Part shown: one piece after another, positions 23,486 through 30,468 of the stretch
How the letters are laid out: every line of letters starts with the position of its first letter
Numbering within the stretch: position 1 is the stretch's first letter
Origin: CALJIC01 sp039805565
GTDB taxonomy: Bacteria; Chloroflexota; Chloroflexia; Chloroflexales; Roseiflexaceae
Length of the DNA: 37,929 bases
Assembly (NCBI GenBank): GCA_039805565.1
Contig: JBDLTZ010000130.1
Location: forward strand, 1-37,929
Direction of reading: 5' to 3'
Notes under the pieces: generated by a model
The model's input: only the letters and a program-made list of their open reading frames with translations
What the model was told of the DNA's origin: nothing
Databases searched by the model: none
Translations under genes and position numbers: made by a program

Positions 23486-23596
23486 CGGTGAGTCTTGAGT
23501 CAGAGCCGTCGGCGCCGCATAGCACGCGCCCAGGATACTCGGGCAGTGAGCGCAGAGCTGCTCAAGACTCAACACTCACGCCTCAACACTCGCCCG
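23486..23596. repeat. Inverted heptamer element (TGAGTCT / ACTCAAG family)
   Basis: The left arm, GTGAGTCTTGAGTC (23488-23501), is answered by a right arm of ACTCAAC/CCTCACG-type 7-mers (CTCAAGACTCAACACTCACG at 23561-23580 and on). The spacer of about 60 bases is unique sequence. The element lies just upstream of the next promoter. Confidence 0.75.
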
Positions 23597-23598
23597 CA

Positions 23599-23607
23599 TG
23601 CTATAAT
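23599..23607 (+). promoter_or_regulatory. Extended -10 promoter of the solute-binding lipoprotein gene
   Basis: TGCTATAAT, a perfect extended -10. The -35 region falls in the heptamer repeat and shows no TTGACA. Confidence 0.7.
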
Positions 23608-23659
23608 CCAGTCTCAATTACACGTCGAACTCGATATGCGCCGCAGGGAACGCAACAGA

Positions 23660-24961
23660 ATGGCACCACGCCGGCTGGCCGGCCTCGCCCGACTCGCCGC
23701 GCTGGCGCTCCTGCTGGCGCTGCTGGCGGCGTGTGCCGGGCCATCCACCTCTGGGCTCGCGCCCACCGCCGCGCCCGCACCCGGCGGTGTAACGCTCGTG
23801 ATCTGGCACGGCTGGTCTGGCGAAGAGCGCCAGACGCTCGGCCGTCTGGTGGAGCGCTACAACCGCCTGCACCCCGAGGGACGCGTCAGCATGGTGTCGG
23901 TGCCGCTCGCCACCTTCGCCGCGGAGCTTCGCAGCGCGGCCGCGGCCGGAGGCGGGCCGCACCTGGCGCTCATCCCCAACAGCTGGGTTGGCGAGCTGGC
24001 GGCGCAGGGCGTGCTGCTGCAGGTGGACGAGCTGCTGACCGAGGACGAGCGCGCGGCGATGATCCCCGCAGCCCTCGGCGGCGCCCAGGCGGCGGACGCC
24101 GAGGGCGCCCAGCGGCTGTACGGCCTGCCGATCGTCTTCGACACGCTGGCTCTGTACTACAACACCGCCAACCTGTCCGCACCCCCAGCCGACACGGGCA
24201 CGCTGATCAGCAGTGCCCGCGGCCTAGGCGACCCGAGCGCTGAGCCGCCAATCTGGGGGCTGGCACTGAACCTCTCGCTCGACAATACCCTGGGCTATAT
24301 GTACGCGTTCGACGGACGCATCTTCGGTGAGGACGGCGGCCTGGCGCTGGGCACCGAGGGGCGCGCAGGGGCCGAGCGCTGGCTGGCGTGGCTCCGAGGC
24401 CTCAGCGTCGACGCGCAGATGTTCGCCCGCCCGGACAGCAGCATCCACGTCGACCGCGAGCTGCAGGATGGCCGCGCGCTGATGACGTTCGACTGGGCCC
24501 ACCAGATCAGCGTCTACCGCAACCTCTGGGGCGAGCGCATGGGCGTCGCCCCCCTGCCGCGCCTGAGCGAGACCGGCCGGAGTCCGCGGCCCTACGTACG
24601 CAGCGATGTGCTGACCATCAACAGCCTGGCCTCCCCTGCCGAGCGTGATGCGGCCCTGGCCTTCATGCGTTTCATGGCCGGCGACGAGGCCCAGCTGGCG
24701 CTGCTGGCGATCGACATGCAGCCCGCCCGTCGCGACCTCCCGCTCGAGGGAGACGACCAGCGGCTCATCGCGGCGCGCGCCTTTCGCACCCAGGCCGAAG
24801 AGGGGCTGCCCATGCCCAATGGCCTCGCCCGCAGCGTCGTCGAGCAGGAGCTCAAGGTCATGCAGCGCCAGGTGCTGATGGGCCTCGCCTTACCGTCCGA
24901 TGCCGTAACCGAGGCCGACCGCAGGCTGCGTGAGCGGCTGGAACAGTTTGCGAATCAGTGA
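23660..24961 (+). CDS. ABC-type extracellular solute-binding lipoprotein (family 1, sugar type)
   Basis: 433 residues from ATG 23660 (AGGGAA at 23645-23650); an in-frame ATG at 23636 would add eight basic residues. A lipoprotein signal ends in LLAAC (Cys25). The mature protein has the family 1 plan: VTLVIWHGWSGEERQTL at the start, an early lobe with PHLALIPNSWVGELA, the hinge segment YGLPIVFDTLALYYN, and later ALMTFDWAHQISVYRNLWG and FMRFMAGDEAQLALL. Such proteins deliver sugars or oligosaccharides to an ABC importer from outside the membrane. No permease or ATPase gene is adjacent, so the partner must be elsewhere, or the protein acts as a sensor. The ligand cannot be predicted. Confidence 0.85.
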   Translation: MAPRRLAGLARLAALALLLALLAACAGPSTSGLAPTAAPAPGGVTLVIWHGWSGEERQTLGRLVERYNRLHPEGRVSMVSVPLATFAAELRSAAAAGGGPHLALIPNSWVGELAAQGVLLQVDELLTEDERAAMIPAALGGAQAADAEGAQRLYGLPIVFDTLALYYNTANLSAPPADTGTLISSARGLGDPSAEPPIWGLALNLSLDNTLGYMYAFDGRIFGEDGGLALGTEGRAGAERWLAWLRGLSVDAQMFARPDSSIHVDRELQDGRALMTFDWAHQISVYRNLWGERMGVAPLPRLSETGRSPRPYVRSDVLTINSLASPAERDAALAFMRFMAGDEAQLALLAIDMQPARRDLPLEGDDQRLIAARAFRTQAEEGLPMPNGLARSVVEQELKVMQRQVLMGLALPSDAVTEADRRLRERLEQFANQ

Positions 24962-25012
24962 CAAAATATCGTCGAATCAGTCGTGCTGACGTCATCCGTA
25001 CGACATACCTAG

Positions 25013-25041
25013 TTGCTCTCTGTCAAAACATGTAGTAGAAT
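25013..25041 (+). promoter_or_regulatory. Sigma-A promoter of the Roadblock gene with a ~105-base leader
   Basis: TTGCTC (25013-25018), 17 bases, TAGAAT (25036-25041). There is no TG extension. The predicted leader of about 105 bases contains only a small hairpin (CACGA/TCGTG, 25056-25069). The whole gap 24962-25152 is noticeably less G+C-rich than its surroundings. Confidence 0.55.
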
Positions 25042-25152
25042 GCTAACGTATGCCGCACGAAAGATCGTGTCAGTCTTCATACACATGAATCGCAACTCTA
25101 CGACTACAGCATCGTCCCAACATATCTCGGACGGCCTTTGAGGAGGACCTGA

Positions 25153-25521
25153 ATGGCAAGCAGAACCGAGGAGATGGTACGGCATCTGAAAGCCTTGCAG
25201 ATGAACACGCCAGACATCGAAGCGTCTGCTGTCGTGAGTGTTGATGGCCTGATCATGGCGTCGGCACTGCCCGCCGATGTCGAGGAAGATCGCGTGTCCG
25301 CGATGAGCGCCGCCATGCTCTCCCTCGGTGAGCGTATCGCCAACGAGTTGAAGCGTGGTCAGCTCGACCAGGTATTCGTCCGCGGCGAGGATGGCTACGT
25401 GGTGCTCGTGTCGATCGGTGAGGAGGCGGTGCTGACCGCGCTCGCCCTCAGCCGTGCCAAGCTCGGCCTCGTCTTCCTCGAGATGAAGCGCACCGCCAAC
25501 GAGCTTCTCAGCCTTGTCTAG
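25153..25521 (+). CDS. Roadblock/LC7 domain protein
   Basis: 122 residues, a single Roadblock/LC7 domain. The core is SAVVSVDGLIMASALPADVEEDRVSAMSAAMLSLGERIANEL (key parts VVSVDGLIMASALP and AAMLSLGERIANEL), then VFVRGEDGYVVLVSIGEEAVLTAL. These small dimeric proteins regulate Ras-like GTPases; in bacteria the MglB group acts on MglA in polarity and motility. No GTPase gene is next to it here. GAGGAGG at 25139-25145 supports the ATG. It forms a single-gene unit: its own promoter upstream and a strong terminator 26 bases downstream. Confidence 0.9.
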   Translation: MASRTEEMVRHLKALQMNTPDIEASAVVSVDGLIMASALPADVEEDRVSAMSAAMLSLGERIANELKRGQLDQVFVRGEDGYVVLVSIGEEAVLTALALSRAKLGLVFLEMKRTANELLSLV

Positions 25522-25547
25522 ACCCTCCTCAGGCCGCTCTGCTTCCC

Positions 25548-25577
25548 AGGTCAGATGGTGCGCCATCTGACCTTTTT
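25548..25577 (+). terminator. Intrinsic terminator of the Roadblock gene
   Basis: An 11-bp perfect stem, AGGTCAGATGG (25548-25558) with CCATCTGACCT (25563-25573) and loop TGCG, is followed by a run of T to 25577. Confidence 0.92.
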
Positions 25578-25607
25578 GCTGCCAACGTAATCGCAAAGGA
25601 GCCGCCC

Positions 25608-26129
25608 ATGACCTCTCAGAATCTGGCCGACAAGGTGCGCAACGTGCCGGACTTTCCGATCCCCGGGATCCAGTTCAAAGACATCACAACCCTCCTGCGG
25701 GACGGCGAGGCCTTCCGCCAGGTTGTGGACACGCTGGCCGAGCGCTACGCCGGCCGCGGCCTGGACGCCGTCGTGGGCATCGAGTCGCGCGGGTTCATCC
25801 TGAGCGCGCCGCTGGCCTACCGCCTCGGCGTGGGGCTCGTGCCAGTGCGCAAGGCAGGCAAGCTGCCCGCTTCTACCTACCAGGTCGAGTACGACCTGGA
25901 GTACGGCTCGAACAAGCTCGAGATCCACCGCGACTCGTTCCAACCCGGCGCCCGCGTCGTGGTGGTGGACGACCTGCTCGCCACCGGAGGCACGATCGCC
26001 GCCGCGTGCAGCCTGGTAGAGCAGGCCGGCGCGACGGTCGAGGAGGTCGCGTTTCTGATCGAGCTCGCCTTCCTCAACGGCCGCCAACACCTCACGAAGT
26101 ACCCGATCTTCTCGCTGATCCAGTACTAG
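25608..26129 (+). CDS. apt: Adenine phosphoribosyltransferase
   Basis: 173 residues, normal for Apt. It converts adenine and PRPP to AMP in purine salvage. The N-terminus NVPDFPIPGIQFKDITTLL is the Apt signature; VGIESRGFILSAPLAYRLG follows; the PRPP-binding loop is VVVVDDLLATGGT at about 116-128. AAAGGAG at 25596-25602 supports the ATG. It lies directly after the terminator of the Roadblock gene and no promoter is clear between them, so read-through or a weak promoter must serve it. Confidence 0.95.
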   Translation: MTSQNLADKVRNVPDFPIPGIQFKDITTLLRDGEAFRQVVDTLAERYAGRGLDAVVGIESRGFILSAPLAYRLGVGLVPVRKAGKLPASTYQVEYDLEYGSNKLEIHRDSFQPGARVVVVDDLLATGGTIAAACSLVEQAGATVEEVAFLIELAFLNGRQHLTKYPIFSLIQY

Positions 26130-26178
26130 GTGATTTTTCCGGTAACTTCGCTGACGTTCGTTGCCACATGGTAGGGTT

Positions 26179-26202
26179 TCAGGGAAGGCTTGCCCTCCCT
26201 GA
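26179..26202. repeat. TCAGGGA...TCCCTGA hairpin repeat, copy 1
   Basis: TCAGGGA (26179-26185) and TCCCTGA (26196-26202) form a 7-bp stem around AGGCTTGCCC. A related copy lies at 28208-28236. It stands about 50 bases after the apt stop and may end that transcript, although no T-tract follows. Confidence 0.55.
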
Positions 26203-26213
26203 TCCTCCACCTC

Positions 26214-26318
26214 ACACGCGTGGCGAACGCGCCACCAAACGGAAGGTGGGTTCTGCGAGGGCAAGCCCTCCTGGCCCTCCCCCGAACACGCGTGGCGAAC
26301 GCGCCACCAAACGGAAGG
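26214..26318. repeat. Two perfect 33-bp direct repeats upstream of the Mrp gene
   Basis: The same 33 bases, starting ACACGCGTGGCGAACGCGCC, occur at 26214-26246 and 26286-26318, 72 bases apart start to start. The second copy ends in the Shine-Dalgarno of the Mrp gene. Between them is GAGGGCAAGCC (26257-26267), the reverse complement of 26187-26197. Confidence 0.9.
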
Positions 26319-26326
26319 AGGCCGCT

Positions 26327-27121
26327 GTGACCAAGCGTATCCCCGGCGTCGCGCGCACGCTCGTCGTTGCCAGCGGTAAGGGCGGCGTCGGCAAAACCAC
26401 CGTCACCGTGAACCTCGCACTGGCCCTAGCCCTCACAGGCGCGCGCGTCGGCCTGTTCGACGCCGACATCTACGGGCCGAACGTGCCACTGATGCTCGGC
26501 GTCAGCCGCAAAGCCTCCGGGCGCGGCATGCTCCCGATCGCCCGCACCGGCTCCGAGCCGTACATCCAGCCCCTCGAGCGCTATGGCCTCAAAATGATGT
26601 CCACCGGGCTCCTGGTAGCCGAGGGCGAGGCGGTGATGCCCGACCCGCACGACGCCGGCCGCATCGTGACGCAGACCATCCGCGATGTGGTGTGGGGCGA
26701 GCTGGAGTATCTGCTGATCGACCTACCCCCAGGAACCGGCGAGCCACAGCACAGCCTGCTGCGCGCCTTCGCGGTGGACGGGATGGTGGTGGTCACGACG
26801 CCGCAGGACCTGAGCCTGCTGGACGCCTCGCGCTCGCTGAGGATGTTCCGCCAAGCCGGGGTGCCGATCCTGGGGGCGATCGAGAACATGAGCTACCTGC
26901 ACTGCCCCCACTGCGGCGAGCGGATCGAGGTGTTCCACCGCAGCGGGCGCACCTGGGCGGTGGAGGAGGAGTCGGTGGGGCTGCTCGGGCGCATCCCGAT
27001 GGACATCGACATCAGCCGCGGCATCGACGCAGGACACCCGCTGCTCCAGACCACGCCGGACGCCGCCGGCTCGCTGGTGTTCAAGGAGATTGCGGCGAAG
27101 ATCGCCGCTGGGCTTGCCTGA
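26327..27121 (+). CDS. Mrp/NBP35-type P-loop ATPase (ApbC-like)
   Basis: 264 residues. The deviant Walker A motif GKGGVGKTT (17-25) and the FDADIYGPNVPLMLG segment place it in the Mrp/NBP35 family of iron-sulfur cluster carriers. LLIDLPPGTGE is the Walker B/switch region, and the cluster-binding CxxC is in LHCPHCGE (about 191-198). The N-terminal MIP18 (DUF59) domain found in many Mrp proteins is absent. I chose GTG 26327 because AAGGAGG (26315-26321) lies 5 bases upstream; the open frame extends far upstream into repeats and is not coding. The ribosome site lies in the second 33-bp repeat copy. It ends 72 bases before menA, which is convergent. Confidence 0.88.
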   Translation: MTKRIPGVARTLVVASGKGGVGKTTVTVNLALALALTGARVGLFDADIYGPNVPLMLGVSRKASGRGMLPIARTGSEPYIQPLERYGLKMMSTGLLVAEGEAVMPDPHDAGRIVTQTIRDVVWGELEYLLIDLPPGTGEPQHSLLRAFAVDGMVVVTTPQDLSLLDASRSLRMFRQAGVPILGAIENMSYLHCPHCGERIEVFHRSGRTWAVEEESVGLLGRIPMDIDISRGIDAGHPLLQTTPDAAGSLVFKEIAAKIAAGLA

Positions 27122-27193
27122 GCCGAGGGAGCGGAGACCTGCCGTCCGCGCGACTATCCTCCTCAGGAGGGGCGACGCCCCCCCTTGCCTCAC

Positions 27194-28096
27194 CTACAGC
27201 GCCAGCCCCAGCGCCAGCAGCGCGCCGAAGAGCATGTGCAGCCGCCCGGTGCCCTTGAGCGCCAGATTCAGCACCGCCCCGTCACGCGTCAGCATCGCCC
27301 GCACCTGCGGCGCGGCCAGCGGCAGAGTCAGCAGCGGGAGCAGCGCCCACAGAGAGGCCAGACCGAGCACCACACTCAGCGGCGGAACCAGGTAGGCGCC
27401 CACCACCAGTGCGGCGTACTCGCCGCGCGCGAAGCCCTTGCCCAGCAGCACCGCCAGCGTGCGCTTGCCCGCCACCCGGTCGGTGTCGGCGTCGCGCAGG
27501 TTGTTGACGACGATAATCGCCGTGGCGAGCATGGCCACCGGGAGTGCCGCGGCCCAGGCAGCGGCCGGGACCGTACCCAGGTGAACGTAGACGGTGCCGC
27601 ACACGGCCACCAGCCCGAAGAACACGAACACGAACAGGTCGCCCAGGCCGTTGTACCCCAGCGGGAAGGGGCCGCCGGTGTACAGCACGCCGGCCGCGAT
27701 CGACAGCACGCCGATCAGCAGGATCGGCCAGCCTCCCACCCACACCAGGTACAGGCCGAGCAGCGCGGCCAGGCCGAAGGTGAGCACCGTGGCGCGCAGG
27801 ACCGTCTCGGGCGCGATCAGCCCGCTCTGCGTGACGCGCGTCGGCCCGAGCCGTGCGGCGGTGTCGGCCCCCTTGCGGAAGTCGAAGTAGTCGTTGGCGA
27901 AGTTCGTGCCGATCTGGATCAGCACCGCGGCCAGCAGCGCGGCAAAGAACGGCAGCGGGCGGAAGGCCCCCTCGGCATACGCCACCGCCGAGCCCACCAG
28001 AACGGGGACCACAGCGGCGGGCAGCGTCGGCGGGCGAGAGGCCATGACCCAGGTGCGAACCGGGCTAGGGCGGGTCGTCGAGACGTCGGTTGCCAT
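27194..28096 (-). CDS. menA: 1,4-dihydroxy-2-naphthoate polyprenyltransferase
   Basis: 300 residues, a UbiA-family membrane enzyme with eight or nine hydrophobic segments. It attaches the polyprenyl tail in menaquinone synthesis. The first Asp-rich motif is NFANDYFDFRKGAD (about 63-76) and the second is NNLRDADTDRVAGKRTLAV. The N-terminal RTWVMASRPPTLPAAVVPV is characteristic of MenA rather than UbiA or chlorophyll synthase. I chose ATG 28096, with TTGGAG upstream; a TTG at 28120 has less support. It has an extended -10 promoter about 37 bases upstream. It supports a menaquinone-based respiratory or photosynthetic chain, consistent with the cytochrome c genes in this window. Confidence 0.93.
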   Translation of the reverse strand: MATDVSTTRPSPVRTWVMASRPPTLPAAVVPVLVGSAVAYAEGAFRPLPFFAALLAAVLIQIGTNFANDYFDFRKGADTAARLGPTRVTQSGLIAPETVLRATVLTFGLAALLGLYLVWVGGWPILLIGVLSIAAGVLYTGGPFPLGYNGLGDLFVFVFFGLVAVCGTVYVHLGTVPAAAWAAALPVAMLATAIIVVNNLRDADTDRVAGKRTLAVLLGKGFARGEYAALVVGAYLVPPLSVVLGLASLWALLPLLTLPLAAPQVRAMLTRDGAVLNLALKGTGRLHMLFGALLALGLAL

Positions 28097-28132
28097 CAGA
28101 TCGTGCTCCAACTCCAACAAGTAGGAGTCGAA

Positions 28133-28141
28133 ATTGTAGCA
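28133..28141 (-). promoter_or_regulatory. Extended -10 promoter of menA
   Basis: On the minus strand this reads TGCTACAAT, identical to the ldhA element at 2633-2641. Confidence 0.6.
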
Positions 28142-28207
28142 CGCCCGGCGGCCCCCGCCGCGCGAGATTGGCGCACCGAGTCGCAGAGGGGCGCAGAGGA
28201 GAAAGTG

Positions 28208-28236
28208 TCAGGGAGCTTGCCCTCCGTAGTCCCTGA
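28208..28236. repeat. TCAGGGA...TCCCTGA hairpin repeat, copy 2
   Basis: TCAGGGA (28208-28214) and TCCCTGA (28230-28236) enclose GCTTGCCCTCC-containing sequence, as in copy 1 at 26179-26202. It lies 33 bases after the stop of the DUF2892 gene on the minus strand. CGCAGAG units at 28182-28198 adjoin it. Confidence 0.55.
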
Positions 28237-28268
28237 TCGCTGACGCGCCGCCGGAGAAAACGCCTGCG

Positions 28269-28679
28269 TTACCCGGCGATGCCGCTCTCGCCCCACGAGG
28301 GCGGGTCGCTCGCCGGGAAGGACTCCTCCGAGGCCTCCATCACGACGTCCTTCTTGCGCGGCGGCGGCTTGCGGGGCATCCCGGCCGACGCCGTATTCAT
28401 ACCCATCGCCTGGCAGAGGGCGCAGTGGCCGCTGAGGCCGCGGTAGGCCAGGTAGCCACCAAGCAGCGCCAGGGCTACCCCGCCCGTCGAGCGCCGGCTG
28501 AGGCCGTAGCCTACAAGTGTGCTGCCGCCCAGCATCGACCACGCACGCTCGTCCTGGCTGATGTTGACGTGCTGCGGCGGGAGCTGATCCCGCACGACTG
28601 CCAGCGCCTCCCCGGCCTTCATCTGTGCCGCGTTCAGCGCCTCCCCGGCCTTCGCCGCCACGTTCTCCTGAGCTGTCAT
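28269..28679 (-). CDS. Small DUF2892 (YgaP-like) membrane protein with SFPASDPPSW tail
   Basis: 136 residues from ATG 28679, with a perfect AGGAGG 7 bases upstream; the frame is open to 28760 without support. The central part is a DUF2892/YgaP transmembrane unit: HVNISQDERAWSMLGGSTLVGYGLS (key NISQDERAWSMLGG), then VALALLGGYLAYRGLSGHCALCQAMGMNT, with two helices and a CxxC. The N-terminal 35 residues look helical and Ala-rich. After a basic stretch (RKPPPRKKD) the tail is MEASEESFPASDPPSW, a short motif seen at the end of many small bacterial proteins of unknown role. It is divergent from murE. Its function is unknown; an envelope-stress role is a guess. Confidence 0.8.
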   Translation of the reverse strand: MTAQENVAAKAGEALNAAQMKAGEALAVVRDQLPPQHVNISQDERAWSMLGGSTLVGYGLSRRSTGGVALALLGGYLAYRGLSGHCALCQAMGMNTASAGMPRKPPPRKKDVVMEASEESFPASDPPSWGESGIAG

Positions 28680-28768
28680 CGGGTGTCCTCCTGAGCGCAT
28701 CGCGTGTGTGGGACGCCATCTCCCCACGCTCGCATCAGGAGAAAGCAAGCGGCGCGCCACGGGGCGCG

Positions 28769-28797
28769 TTGACAGATCTGCCGGCCCTCCCTATACT
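28769..28797 (+). promoter_or_regulatory. Consensus sigma-A promoter of murE
   Basis: TTGACA (28769-28774), 17 bases, TATACT (28792-28797). This is the best two-hexamer promoter in the window and it lacks the TG extension. Transcription would begin about 30 bases before the ATG. Confidence 0.85.
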
Positions 28798-28834
28798 CCC
28801 AGCGCTGACACACCGCTCACCCGATGGGACACCT

Positions 28835-30367
28835 ATGCGCCTGCAGGACCTGATCACCGACATTCAGCCTGAGCACGTCTCCGGCCCACCCGTGGCCGAT
28901 ATCTCTGCCGTGACGTACGACTCGCGCGCCGTGCGGCCCGGCAGCCTGTTCGTGGCCTACCGCGGCTTCCACGCCGACGGCCACGCCTACATCGAGCAGG
29001 CCCTGGACCGCGGCGCCGCCGCCGTGGTCTACGAGGACGCGGGCTGGGACAATCGCCTGAGCGTGCCGGCCGTGCGCGTGCCAAACGGCCGCGTCGCGCT
29101 CGCGCCGATCGCCGCCGCCTTCTACGGCCACCCCGCGCGCCAGATGCGCGTCGTCGGCATCACCGGCACCGACGGCAAGACCACCACCACCTACCTCGCC
29201 AGCGTGGCCCTCGAGGCCGGCGGCACGGTCACGGGGCTCATGGGCACGGTGGACTTCAAGGTGGCTGGGCGCCAGTGGGCCAACGATAGCCGCCAGAGCA
29301 CCCCCGAAGCACCCGAGGTCCAGGCGCTGCTGCGCGACATGGTGGAGGAGGGGTGCGGCCACGCGGTGCTCGAGGCCACCTCGCACGCGCTCTCGGCCAG
29401 GTGGCAGCGCCTGCGCGGCTGCGCCTTCGACGTGGCGGTGCTCACCAACGTGACCCGCGAGCACCTCGACTTCCACGGCACCGTGGAGCAGTACCGGCGC
29501 GACAAGGCGCGGCTGTTCGAGATGCTGGGGGAGTACGGCGCGGGCGATCTGAAGCGCCGCAAGATCGCCGTGGTCAACGCCGACGACCCGCACCACCGCA
29601 TGTTCCTCGACGCGGCCCCGGCGTCGGCCGAGCGACTCACCTACGCCGTCCACACCCCGGCCGACGTGCGGGCGCTCGACGTGCGCGCCAGCCGCGACGG
29701 GCTAGCGTTCCGCCTGGTGACGCCCTGGGGCGAGGCGGCGCCGCGGCTACGCCTCACCGGCGACTTCAACGTCCACAACTCGCTCGCAGCGCTCACCGTG
29801 GCCTGCGCCGAGGGCGTGCCGCTCGACGCCTGCGTGGAGGCGCTGGAGCGAGTGCCCGGCGTGCGCGGGCGCATGGAGCGGGTCGAGGCAGGCCAGCCCT
29901 TCACCGTGCTGGTGGACTACGCCCACACCCCCGGCGCCTTCACCAAGGTGTTCGGCATCGTGCGGCCGCTCACCAAGGGGAAGCTGATCGCGGTGTTCGG
30001 CAGCGCTGGCGAGCGCGACAGAGAGAAGCGGCCGATCCAGGGGGAGATCGCCGGGCGCGCCTGCGGGCTGGTGGTGATCACCGACGAGGACCCGCGTCTG
30101 GAGGACTCCCGGACCATCATCGACGAGATCGCGGCCGGCGTGGAGCGCGCCGGGCTGCGCGAGGGCCTGGGCTACCTCAAGGTCCCCGACCGCGCGCAGG
30201 CGATACGGGAGGCCTTCGCGCGCGCGCGCCCCGGCGATATCGTGGTGCTGCTGGGCAAGGGCCACGAGGGCAGCATCATCGTGGGCACCGAGAAGACCCC
30301 GTGGGACGAGGCCGGCGAGGCGCGCGCGGCGCTGGCGGAGATGGGGTACGGCGACGGGGAGGGGTGA
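28835..30367 (+). CDS. murE: UDP-N-acetylmuramoyl-dipeptide:diamino acid ligase
   Basis: 510 residues, normal for MurE (about 490-510). It adds the third, diamino, residue to the peptidoglycan stem in the cytoplasm. The three Mur domains are present: an N-terminal uridine domain (VTYDSRAVRPGSLFVAYRG), the ATP-binding domain with GITGTDGKTTTT at about 108-119 and EATSHALSARWQ, and the C-terminal domain with LVDYAHTPGAF. The amino-acid specificity site, DNPR in meso-DAP enzymes, reads EDPR here (VVITDEDPRLED, about 412-423). Substrate could be L-ornithine, L-lysine or DAP; Chloroflexus peptidoglycan is reported to use L-ornithine. I placed the start at ATG 28835, next to the promoter. It stands alone, away from a dcw cluster. 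Confidence 0.93.
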   Translation: MRLQDLITDIQPEHVSGPPVADISAVTYDSRAVRPGSLFVAYRGFHADGHAYIEQALDRGAAAVVYEDAGWDNRLSVPAVRVPNGRVALAPIAAAFYGHPARQMRVVGITGTDGKTTTTYLASVALEAGGTVTGLMGTVDFKVAGRQWANDSRQSTPEAPEVQALLRDMVEEGCGHAVLEATSHALSARWQRLRGCAFDVAVLTNVTREHLDFHGTVEQYRRDKARLFEMLGEYGAGDLKRRKIAVVNADDPHHRMFLDAAPASAERLTYAVHTPADVRALDVRASRDGLAFRLVTPWGEAAPRLRLTGDFNVHNSLAALTVACAEGVPLDACVEALERVPGVRGRMERVEAGQPFTVLVDYAHTPGAFTKVFGIVRPLTKGKLIAVFGSAGERDREKRPIQGEIAGRACGLVVITDEDPRLEDSRTIIDEIAAGVERAGLREGLGYLKVPDRAQAIREAFARARPGDIVVLLGKGHEGSIIVGTEKTPWDEAGEARAALAEMGYGDGEG

Positions 30368-30452
30368 GTCTTGAGGCGTGAGACGTGAGTGACGAGTCGT
30401 GAGGCGTGAGGCGTGAGTCTATCGCGCTCACGACTCACGACTCAAAACTCGC
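30366..30452. repeat. Inverted heptamer element (GTGAGTC / GACTCAC family) after murE
   Basis: The left arm consists of 7-mers such as TGAGTCT, TGAGGCG and TGAGACG; the right arm carries ACTCACG, ACTCAAA and so on (CTCACGACTCACGACTC near 30427-30443). The element begins at the murE stop and fills the gap to the end of argD. Confidence 0.85.
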
Positions 30453-30468
30453 TGCTCGCTCGTCGAGG

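Noticed and set aside
26006..26326. N-terminal extension of the Mrp ATPase
   Set aside because: The extension consists of translated 33-bp repeats and overlaps apt; the GTG at 26327 has a strong Shine-Dalgarno and family-like start.
27161..27186. Bidirectional terminator between the Mrp gene and menA
   Set aside because: Only a 5-bp GGGGC/GCCCC stem with a 3-base loop and no T run on either strand; too weak to call.
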